From Paracoccaceae bacterium (lineage in GTDB: Bacteria > Pseudomonadota > Alphaproteobacteria > Rhodobacterales > Rhodobacteraceae): DNA of 6,053 nt. This document shows positions 1-6,053 of this stretch, one piece after another. Under the pieces are notes generated by a model that saw nothing but the letters and a program-made list of their open reading frames with translations, was not told where the DNA came from and searched no databases. Position 1 is the first letter of the stretch, and the number at the start of each line of letters is the position of its first letter. The stretch lies in the NCBI GenBank assembly GCA_007119835.1, contig SKOX01000315.1, positions 1 to 6,053 on the forward strand. Reading direction: 5' to 3'. Made by a program: the position numbers and the translations under genes.

Positions 1-518
1 GCGGCCTCGGCGAGTCGCGCCGCCGCCGCACGGGTGACAAGGAAGCACCCTGCCCCGCCGGTGCGCGAATGCAGCCGCCGGATGGTGCGGCCCGCGACCG
101 GCGCCTCGCCGAGCGCCGGCCCGAGGAGCTTGGTCGACGCCCGCGCGCTCCACTTCTCGAACTGCACGATGCCGACGCCGTCGGGGATCCAGCCGGGATC
201 GGCGACGAAGGCCGCCAGGTCGGGGCTGAGCTCGGTGTCGTCCTGGACGACGACGGCCGCGGGCGCCTCGCCCGCCGCGATGCGGCGGAAGAGCGCGAGC
301 GTCGTCGCCGCGCAGGCCTGGCTTCCCCGTCCCATCCGGATGACGTGACCCTCGAGCGCGACGTCCCGGGCAAGTTCCGCGTCGCTCACGGCCGCCGCGT
401 CGATCGCCGGCACCCGCTCCCAGGCGACGCCCATCGCGTCGAGCTGGGACGCCATGAAGTCCCGGCGGTCGGGCCGCCGGTCGAGGTTGATCACGAAGAC
501 GGGGATCGGCTGGCGCAT
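1..518 (-). CDS. Glycosyltransferase family 25 (LPS/glycan-type), 3' end outside window
   Basis: This gene is read from ATG at 518-516 and stays open to the window edge, giving 172 codons without a stop. The N-terminus has the GT25 signature PVFVINLDRRPDRR (residues 6-19). A following GSQACAATTLALFRRI stretch (65-80) aligns with the family's usual GCALSH-type helix. The acidic motif VVVQDDTELSP (89-99) sits where GT25 enzymes carry EDD, and GAGCFLVTRAAAARL (155-169) matches the conserved G-x-x-G/C-x-L-x-x-R-A-A region. Family members are cytoplasmic transferases that add sugars to LPS or other surface glycans; the acceptor cannot be told here. The ATG lies 1 nt after the mutase stop (TGA-C-ATG), with a GGAAGG about 14 nt upstream inside that gene, so translational coupling is likely. 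Two oddities are Q92 where the family usually has Glu and the loss of the usual SH after the Cys-Ala. The family call is confident; activity is not proven, and the C-terminal part is not visible. Confidence 0.85.
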   Translation of the reverse strand, partial: MRQPIPVFVINLDRRPDRRDFMASQLDAMGVAWERVPAIDAAAVSDAELARDVALEGHVIRMGRGSQACAATTLALFRRIAAGEAPAAVVVQDDTELSPDLAAFVADPGWIPDGVGIVQFEKWSARASTKLLGPALGEAPVAGRTIRRLHSRTGGAGCFLVTRAAAARLAEA

Positions 519-519
519 G

Positions 520-2664
<2,145 letters not shown>

Positions 2665-2668
2665 GGCT

Positions 2669-2677
2669 TCACCTCCT
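2669..2677 (-). promoter_or_regulatory. Strong ribosome binding site of the mutase gene
   Basis: On the minus strand this reads AGGAGGTGA, a full complement to the 3' end of 16S rRNA, 4 nt before the ATG at 2664-2662. It fixes the mutase start and is the best Shine-Dalgarno sequence in the window; the sites before the other genes are only partial matches. Confidence 0.85.
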
Positions 2678-2773
2678 CAGGTCTGCTGGAGCTCGCAGGC
2701 GCCTCAAAATGTCCGATAAGTTACCAGAACGCCTCTCGCATCCCGGCATCCAGCGGCTATGTTGCATGGCGAA

Positions 2774-2779
2774 GGGGGA
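2774..2779 (+). promoter_or_regulatory. Ribosome binding site deciding the DUF4174 start
   Basis: GGGGGA, 4 nt before ATG 2784, is the only plausible Shine-Dalgarno sequence near the three in-frame ATGs (2709, 2766, 2784). It favours the shortest form, which also begins directly with a signal peptide. Confidence 0.5.
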
Positions 2780-2783
2780 CCCA

Positions 2784-3239
2784 ATGCCACCTGTAGTGAT
2801 CGCAACCATCCTAGCCATGTCCATCGTCGCGCCCCCCGCTTTCGCCGAGGAGATCCGCATGCCCGTTGTGGCCGTGCAGGAACAGGCCGAAATCGAGGAC
2901 GAGCAGCCGACGCTCGAGGAGCTGCGCTGGGTGGCGCGCCCGGTCGTGGTCTTCGCCGACAGCCCCAACGACCCGCGCTTCCTCCAGCAGTTGCAGATGC
3001 TTGAGGAGCGGGAGGAAGAGCTCGAGGATCGCCGCGTCGTCGTGCTGACCGACACGCAGCCGGGCGAGCAGGGTCCGCTCCGCCAGCAGCTCCGGCCGCG
3101 GGACTTCACCCTCGTGCTGATCGACACCGACGGGACCGTCGTGCAGCGCCGGCCGGCGCCGACCTCGGCGCGGGAGCTCCTGAACCTGATCGACCGGCTG
3201 CCGTCGCGCCGGCAGGAGATCGGCTCGCGCAGGCCGTAG
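2784..3239 (+). CDS. Secreted DUF4174 domain protein
   Basis: This 151-aa protein has no known biochemical role. Residues 1-21 look like a Sec signal peptide (hydrophobic core VVIATILAMSIVA, then PPAFA, cleavage expected after A21), so it is probably periplasmic. The DUF4174 domain spans about 43-147: a LEELRW opening, the strand RPVVVFADSPNDPRF (52-66), a charged helix LQMLEEREEELEDRR (70-84), VVVLTD (85-90), the strand FTLVLIDTDGTVV (108-120), and the C-terminal LIDRLPSRRQEI (135-146) typical of the family. The fold is thought to be thioredoxin-like, but no CxxC is present. The chosen ATG has GGGGGA 4 nt upstream. Its n-region (MPPVV) lacks the usual positive charge; the in-frame ATG at 2766 would add MAKGDP with a Lys but has no clear ribosome binding site, and the ATG at 2709 gives an unlikely leader. 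It is the only plus-strand gene here, divergent from the mutase and convergent to pccA, so it does not share their transcript. Confidence 0.85.
   Translation: MPPVVIATILAMSIVAPPAFAEEIRMPVVAVQEQAEIEDEQPTLEELRWVARPVVVFADSPNDPRFLQQLQMLEEREEELEDRRVVVLTDTQPGEQGPLRQQLRPRDFTLVLIDTDGTVVQRRPAPTSARELLNLIDRLPSRRQEIGSRRP
3204..3223 (+). repeat. 20-bp direct repeat, copy 1 (inside the DUF4174 3' end)
   Basis: This is an exact 20-bp match to 3346-3365, 142 bp downstream (begins tcgcgccggc, ends gagatcgg). Here it encodes the family-conserved C-terminal SRRQEIG tail of the DUF4174 protein. Both copies are preceded by ctgccg; the second has a 3-bp gca inserted after it. Confidence 0.9.
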
Positions 3240-3240
3240 C

Positions 3241-3286
3241 GGCGAGCGACGGAAGAGGGCGGGTCAGGCGCCTCCGCACGCTCGCC
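3241..3286 (+). terminator. Possible terminator hairpin after the DUF4174 gene
   Basis: GGCGAGCG (3241-3248) pairs perfectly with CGCTCGCC (3279-3286), starting 1 nt past the TAG stop. The 30-nt loop contains a small AGGCGCCT palindrome (3266-3273). A C-run rather than a T-run follows, so a classical intrinsic terminator is not supported. It may be a 3'-end stabiliser or a Rho-assisted end. Confidence 0.3.
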
Positions 3287-3293
3287 CCCCCCG

Positions 3294-3337
3294 GTATGGA
3301 AACCGTATGGAAAGCGTATGGATCGCGTATGGGCATC
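3294..3337. repeat. Four-copy 11-bp imperfect tandem repeat (GTATGGAAASC unit)
   Basis: GTATGG begins at exactly 3294, 3305, 3316 and 3327. The units are gtatggaaacc, gtatggaaagc, gtatggatcgc and gtatgggcatc, decaying toward the right. The 11-bp period is close to one helical turn and is not a multiple of three, so this is not a coding repeat. It lies in the gap between the convergent stops of the DUF4174 gene and pccA, and is clearly more AT-rich than the flanks. Function is unknown. Confidence 0.85.
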
Positions 3338-3357
3338 TGCCGGCATCGCGCCGGCAG
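3337..3357. terminator. 8-bp GC hairpin between convergent genes, candidate bidirectional terminator
   Basis: CTGCCGGC (3337-3344) and GCCGGCAG (3350-3357) form a perfect stem with a 5-nt loop. It is 34 nt beyond the pccA stop on the minus strand and about 98 nt beyond the DUF4174 stop on the plus strand, which suits a shared terminator. Neither strand has a T-run after the stem, so efficiency is doubtful. Its right arm overlaps the second copy of the 20-bp repeat. Confidence 0.4.
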
Positions 3358-3365
3358 GAGATCGG
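3346..3365 (+). repeat. 20-bp direct repeat, copy 2 (orphan copy of the DUF4174 gene tail)
   Basis: This is identical to 3204-3223. Read in one frame from 3337 to a TAA at 3373-3375 it gives LPASRRQEIGRG-stop, closely echoing the LPSRRQEIGSRRP-stop end of the true gene. The frame upstream does not resemble DUF4174, so only the tail appears to be duplicated. Confidence 0.85.
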
Positions 3366-3390
3366 GCGCGGGTAAGGGCCGCGGCGCGGG

Positions 3391-5388
3391 TCATTCGAAC
3401 TCCATGATCACGTCGTCGACCGCCAGGCTCTCGCCCGGCTTGGCGTGGACCTTCGCGACCACGCCCTTGCGCTCGGCCCTGAGGACGTTCTCCATCTTCA
3501 TCGCCTCGACCATGCAGAGCGCCTGGCCGTCGTAGACCTCGTCGCCCTCGGCCACGTCGATCCGCACCACCAGCCCAGGCATCGGGCAGAGCAGGAGCTT
3601 CGCGGTGTCGGGCGGCGCCTTCTCGGGCAGCCGCGCGGCGAGCTCGGCATGGCGCGGCGAGAGCACCCGCACGCGCAGGTCGGCGCCGCGCCAGCGCAGC
3701 CGGAAGCCCGCCGTCATCGGGTTCACCTTGACGATCATGGCCTCGCCGCCGATCTCGGCCCGCGCCAGCGTGTCCCCGGGCCGCCAGTCGGCGGCCACGT
3801 CGAACCGGTCCTGCCCGATCCGCACCGCCGTACCCCTGCCGTTGCGCTCGACGCTGGCCGTCCATTCCTGCCCGCCGATCGAGACGACCCAGTCGGCGCC
3901 GGGCTCGCGCGGGTGGTTGCGCATGCTGCCCGAGATCGCCGCCGCCCGCCGCTCGCGCTCGAGGTGCAGGTGCGCGGCGAGCGCCGCCAGCCGCATCAGC
4001 CCGGCCCGGTCGATCGCGGCGCCGGCGAAGCCGTCGGGATATTCCTCGGCGATGAAGCCCGTGGTGATCTCGCCCGAGACGAAGCGCGGGTGATCCATCA
4101 CCGCGGCAAGGAACGGCAGGTTGTGGCCGATGCCCTCGACCTCGAAGGCGTCGAGCGCGGTCCGCATCCCCTCGATCGCCGCGGCGCGGTCGGGCCCCCA
4201 GGTGCAGAGCTTGGCGATCATCGGGTCGTAGAACATCGAGATCTCGCCGCCCTCGAACACGCCGGTGTCGTTGCGGACGGCGTGGGTCTCAGTGGTCTTC
4301 TCCTCGGGCGGGCGGTAGCGGGTGAGCCGGCCGATCGAGGGCAGGAAGCTGCGGTAGGGATCCTCGGCGTAGAGGCGGCTCTCGATCGCCCAGCCCTCGA
4401 GGCGGACGTCCTCCTGGCGGATCGCGAGCTTCTCGCCGGCAGCGACGCGGATCATCTGCTCCACGAGGTCGATGCCGGTGACGAGCTCGGTCACGGGATG
4501 CTCGACCTGCAGCCGGGTGTTCATCTCGAGGAAGTAGAAGTTGCGCGCGGCATCGACGATGAACTCGACCGTGCCGGCGCTGGTGTAGCCCACGGCGCGC
4601 GACAGCGCGACGGCCTGGGCGCCCATCGCGGCGCGGGTCTCGGCGTCGAGGAAGGGCGAGGGCGCCTCCTCGATGACCTTCTGGTTCCGCCGCTGGATCG
4701 AGCACTCGCGCTCGCCGAGATGGATGCAGTTGCCGTGGGCGTCGCCGAGCACCTGGATCTCGATGTGCCGCGGCGAGGTGACGAACTTCTCGATGAAGAT
4801 GCGGTCGTCGCCGAAGGAGGACGCCGCCTCGGACTTCGAGCGCGCGAAGCCCTCGGCGGCCTCGTCGTCGTTCCAGGCGATGCGCATGCCCTTGCCGCCG
4901 CCGCCCGCGCTCGCCTTGATCATCACCGGATAGCCGATCTCGCGGGCGATCTTCACCGCGTGGCCTGCGTCGTCGATCAGGCCCATGTAGCCCGGCACCG
5001 TCGAGACGCGGGCCTCGGCGGCGAGCTTCTTCGAGGTGATCTTGTCGCCCATCGCCCGGATCGCCGAGGCCGGCGGGCCGATGAAGGCGACGCCCTCGGC
5101 TGCCAGCGCCTCGGCGAAGTCGGCGCGCTCCGACAGGAAGCCGTAGCCGGGATGCACCGCCTGGGCGCCGGTCGCCCGGATCGCCTCGAGGATCCTGTCG
5201 ATCACGATGTAGGACTGGTTCACGGGGGGCGGGCCGATATGAACCGCCTCGTCGGCCATCCGGGCGTGCAGCGCGCGGGCGTCGGCGTCGGAATAGACCG
5301 CGACGGTCTTGATGCCGAGGCGCCGGGCCGTCTTGATGACGCGGCAGGCGATCTCCCCGCGGTTGGCGATCAGGATCTTGTCGAACAT
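3391..5388 (-). CDS. pccA: Propionyl-CoA carboxylase alpha subunit (biotin carboxylase + BCCP)
   Basis: This 665-aa subunit carboxylates its own biotin with bicarbonate and ATP; the carboxyl is then passed by PccB to propionyl-CoA to make (S)-methylmalonyl-CoA. Residues 1 to about 450 are biotin carboxylase: FDKILIANRGEIACRV at 2-17, the ATP-grasp glycine loop ASAGGGGKGMRI (159-170), HIEIQVLGD (208-216), and EMNTRLQVEHPVTE (288-301), where E288, N290, R292 and E296, plus R338, fall at the same numbers as the catalytic residues of E. coli AccC. About 450-585 is the PCC-type BT linker that docks to PccB. About 597-665 is the biotinyl domain with EAMKM, biotin on K631. Length and domain order match PccA better than the shorter acetyl-CoA carboxylase AccC. 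The ATG at 5388 begins at the family N-terminus; an in-frame extension to 5613 overlaps the upstream lipoprotein and reads as low-complexity Arg/Pro/Ser. The ribosome site (GGGA about 8 nt upstream) is weak. pccB is not in the window. Confidence 0.97.
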   Translation of the reverse strand: MFDKILIANRGEIACRVIKTARRLGIKTVAVYSDADARALHARMADEAVHIGPPPVNQSYIVIDRILEAIRATGAQAVHPGYGFLSERADFAEALAAEGVAFIGPPASAIRAMGDKITSKKLAAEARVSTVPGYMGLIDDAGHAVKIAREIGYPVMIKASAGGGGKGMRIAWNDDEAAEGFARSKSEAASSFGDDRIFIEKFVTSPRHIEIQVLGDAHGNCIHLGERECSIQRRNQKVIEEAPSPFLDAETRAAMGAQAVALSRAVGYTSAGTVEFIVDAARNFYFLEMNTRLQVEHPVTELVTGIDLVEQMIRVAAGEKLAIRQEDVRLEGWAIESRLYAEDPYRSFLPSIGRLTRYRPPEEKTTETHAVRNDTGVFEGGEISMFYDPMIAKLCTWGPDRAAAIEGMRTALDAFEVEGIGHNLPFLAAVMDHPRFVSGEITTGFIAEEYPDGFAGAAIDRAGLMRLAALAAHLHLERERRAAAISGSMRNHPREPGADWVVSIGGQEWTASVERNGRGTAVRIGQDRFDVAADWRPGDTLARAEIGGEAMIVKVNPMTAGFRLRWRGADLRVRVLSPRHAELAARLPEKAPPDTAKLLLCPMPGLVVRIDVAEGDEVYDGQALCMVEAMKMENVLRAERKGVVAKVHAKPGESLAVDDVIMEFE

Positions 5389-5397
5389 CTCACGTCC

Positions 5398-5421
5398 CGT
5401 TGTTGTGGCCGTTGTTGTGGC
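5398..5421 (-). repeat. Perfect 12-bp tandem duplication in the pccA leader
   Basis: CGTTGTTGTGGC occurs twice back to back (5398-5409, 5410-5421). In the pccA mRNA this reads GCCACAACAACG twice, a C/A-rich unstructured stretch ending 9 nt before the start codon and running up to the weak ribosome site. It lies within the 61-nt spacer between the 72-aa lipoprotein stop and pccA. It could act as a translation-enhancing leader or a small-RNA target. Confidence 0.8.
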
Positions 5422-5449
5422 GGCGGAAGCAGGGCCGGCGCAGGCCCGG

Positions 5450-5668
5450 TCAGGGCACGAAAGGATCGCCGAGGGTCTCGAGCTCGGGATCGGCGAGGTC
5501 GTCCACGCCGACCTCGGCAGCGCCCAGCATGCCCTCGGGCGAGACCCTCTGCGGCGGGAAGTCCTCGGCCGCGACCCCGACCGGGCCGGGCGGTGGCGCC
5601 TGATGGTCGGCACAGCCCGCGAGCGCGAGCGGTGCCGCGAGTGCGGCGATGGCGAGACCTCGTCTCAT
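5450..5668 (-). CDS. Small lipoprotein of unknown function upstream of pccA
   Basis: This is a 72-aa protein with a lipoprotein signal: MRRG n-region, hydrophobic LAIAALAAPLALA, and lipobox L16-A-G-C19. The mature form is about 54 residues. Alanine after the lipidated Cys predicts outer-membrane sorting by the E. coli Lol rule. The mature part is Pro-rich (HQAPPPGPVGVAAEDFPPQRVSP by position 23-45), then acidic (DDLADPELETLGDP), with no domain I recognise. The start is supported by GGGGAG at 5675-5680 on the minus strand, about 6 nt before the ATG. It is 61 nt from pccA on the same strand with no terminator between, so the two are probably co-transcribed. Real coding status is supported by the signal, ribosome site and operon position; function is unknown. 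Confidence 0.75.
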   Translation of the reverse strand: MRRGLAIAALAAPLALAGCADHQAPPPGPVGVAAEDFPPQRVSPEGMLGAAEVGVDDLADPELETLGDPFVP

Positions 5669-5690
5669 TGCGTGCTCCCCCGGAAACAGG

Positions 5691-5734
5691 ACGGGGACGG
5701 GTCTGCGAAGCCCGCGCTTCGCCCCCGTCCCCGT
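5691..5734 (-). other. Long two-part GC hairpin upstream of the lipoprotein-pccA pair
   Basis: The outer arms ACGGGGACGGG (5691-5701) and CCCGTCCCCGT (5724-5734) pair over 11 bp. The inner arms GCGAAGC (5705-5711) and GCTTCGC (5716-5722) pair over 7 bp around a CCGC loop. The two stems are separated by a 3-nt versus 1-nt internal loop, giving 18 bp in 44 nt. On the minus strand it ends about 10 nt before the lipoprotein ribosome site and is followed by CCTGTTTCC rather than a U-run. Its closeness to that site leaves little room for a promoter between them, which favours an intercistronic mRNA processing, stabilising or attenuating element over a simple terminator. A terminator for the upstream 63-aa lipoprotein gene remains possible. 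Confidence 0.6.
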
Positions 5735-5737
5735 GAG

Positions 5738-5755
5738 ACCGGCCGGATGGCCGGT
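5738..5755. repeat. 7-bp inverted repeat ACCGGCC-N4-GGCCGGT
   Basis: ACCGGCC (5738-5744) and GGCCGGT (5749-5755) flank a 4-nt loop, 3 nt from the larger hairpin. With the neighbouring palindromes it makes the 159-bp spacer between the two lipoprotein genes mostly foldable. An operator or stacked terminator stem is possible. Confidence 0.5.
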
Positions 5756-5777
5756 GATGATGACGTCTGCCGGTGGG

Positions 5778-5805
5778 CTGACCGCTTATGGCATCTGCCG
5801 GTCAG
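5778..5805. repeat. 7-bp inverted repeat CTGACCG-N14-CGGTCAG
   Basis: CTGACCG (5778-5784) and CGGTCAG (5799-5805) are exact reverse complements around a 14-nt loop. It starts 23 nt past the stop of the 63-aa lipoprotein gene on the minus strand, so it may be a weak 3'-end structure. The TCTGCCGGT element inside the spacer also occurs twice (5766-5774 and 5794-5802). Confidence 0.4.
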
Positions 5806-5827
5806 ACGGCCGGTGGTGGCGTCCGCC

Positions 5828-6019
5828 TCAGCGGATCGCCCCGGCGAGGCCGCCGAGCGCGGCACCGCCCAGCGGCTCGTCGGCGACGACTTCGCCGGCG
5901 ACGGCGCCGCCGAGGGCGCCGGTGGCCACCCGCTGCTCCCGCGTCTCGCCGCAGGCGGCGAGGCCGAAGGCGCTGCCGACGAGAAGGAATACCGTGAGCT
6001 TGTGCCTGTAGTTCTGCAT
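5828..6019 (-). CDS. Small glycine-zipper lipoprotein
   Basis: This is a 63-aa protein. MQNYRHK gives a basic n-region, TVFLLVGSAFG the hydrophobic core, and L20-A-A-C23 the lipobox, followed by Gly, so outer-membrane sorting is predicted. The 41-residue mature part is GETREQR and then a small-residue, Gly/Ala-patterned segment (ATGALGGAVAGEVVADEPLGGAALGGLAGAIR by position 32-63), like the glycine-zipper segments of 17-kDa-antigen/YMGG-type lipoproteins, though only one short zipper is present. GGGAGA at about 6025-6030 on the minus strand serves as ribosome site, 6-7 nt before the ATG. It is transcribed in the same direction as the 72-aa lipoprotein and pccA but is separated by 159 bp of hairpin-rich DNA. 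Function is unknown; small zipper lipoproteins are usually linked to envelope stability. Confidence 0.75.
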   Translation of the reverse strand: MQNYRHKLTVFLLVGSAFGLAACGETREQRVATGALGGAVAGEVVADEPLGGAALGGLAGAIR

Positions 6020-6053
6020 GTCGCGTCTCCCGCTGTCTCTGGACGGGCCCGCC

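Larger units (their letters stand above)
2665..2783. promoter_or_regulatory. Divergent intergenic region, probable promoters for the mutase and DUF4174 genes
   Basis: This 119-bp gap separates the starts of two divergent genes, so each probably has a promoter here. The stretch at about 2705-2729 (caaaatgtccgataagttac and on) is visibly AT-rich against a background that is otherwise almost all G/C, which fits a promoter core. On the plus strand TATGTT at 2758-2763 could be a -10 box, but no good -35 lies 16-18 bp upstream. On the minus strand TAACTT (2722-2717) is another weak -10 candidate. I see no TTTGCAAA-type element like the one known for the Rhodobacter propionate regulator PccR. The region is called from geometry and composition; the exact promoters are unresolved. 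Confidence 0.45.

Noticed and set aside
2709..2783. Longer DUF4174 forms starting at 2709 or 2766
   Set aside because: Neither has a Shine-Dalgarno sequence. The 2709 form puts 25 polar residues ahead of the signal peptide. The 2766 form remains a minor alternative because it adds a Lys to the n-region.
3296..3535. Possible small protein encoded through the 11-bp repeats on the plus strand
   Set aside because: It runs into the pccA 3' end antisense, has no ribosome site, and the 11-bp period shifts frame in every unit.
2669..3865. Minus-strand 398-codon frame spanning the DUF4174 gene and the pccA 3' end
   Set aside because: It crosses the intergenic repeats and parts of two real genes in the wrong frame; no signature or ribosome site.
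5429..5449. Small GGGCC/GGCCC hairpin after the 72-aa lipoprotein stop
   Set aside because: Only 5 bp (5432-5436 with 5443-5447), no T-run, expected by chance in DNA this GC-rich; not enough to call a terminator before pccA.
5389..5613. N-terminal extension of pccA to an upstream ATG at 5613
   Set aside because: The added 75 residues are Arg/Pro/Ser/Thr-rich, overlap the 72-aa lipoprotein, and precede the exact conserved biotin-carboxylase N-terminus at 5388.
3445..5736. Plus-strand open frame of 763 codons antisense to pccA
   Set aside because: Same reason: low-complexity composition and no family motifs, opposite a textbook PccA.

Overview
The window is compact and very GC-rich, with overwhelmingly G/C third codon positions. 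It looks like chromosomal DNA of an alphaproteobacterium, most likely Rhodobacterales (Paracoccaceae/Rhodobacteraceae). That placement rests on three things: the style of the single-chain methylmalonyl-CoA mutase, its closeness to propionyl-CoA carboxylase alpha, and the DUF4174 and tiny-lipoprotein genes between them. It is an inference from gene content, because there is no rRNA or other taxonomic marker here.

Most genes run on the minus strand, so the order of transcription is from high to low coordinates: a 63-aa glycine-zipper lipoprotein (6019-5828), a palindrome-rich spacer with a strong 44-nt hairpin, a 72-aa lipoprotein (5668-5450), pccA for the biotin-carrying alpha subunit of propionyl-CoA carboxylase (5388-3391), methylmalonyl-CoA mutase (2664-520), and a family-25 glycosyltransferase that starts 1 nt after the mutase stop and runs off the left edge (518 to <1). 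One plus-strand gene interrupts the series: a short secreted DUF4174 protein (2784-3239). It lies divergently from the mutase and convergently to pccA.

The core function is propionyl-CoA assimilation. PccA, with a PccB not seen here (probably beyond the right edge), carboxylates propionyl-CoA to (S)-methylmalonyl-CoA. After epimerisation by an enzyme not encoded here, the B12-dependent mutase makes succinyl-CoA for the TCA cycle. The substrate-specificity residues support a true methylmalonyl-CoA mutase rather than an isobutyryl- or ethylmalonyl-CoA mutase.

I see no mobile element, CRISPR array, tRNA, rRNA or evidence of a new defence or biosynthetic system. The least ordinary DNA is non-coding. 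The 151-bp convergent gap at 3240-3390 holds two possible terminator hairpins, a four-copy 11-bp tandem repeat, and a 20-bp exact copy of the 3' end of the neighbouring DUF4174 gene. The 159-bp spacer at 5669-5827 holds a cluster of hairpins. The pccA leader carries a perfect 12-bp tandem duplication just ahead of the start codon.
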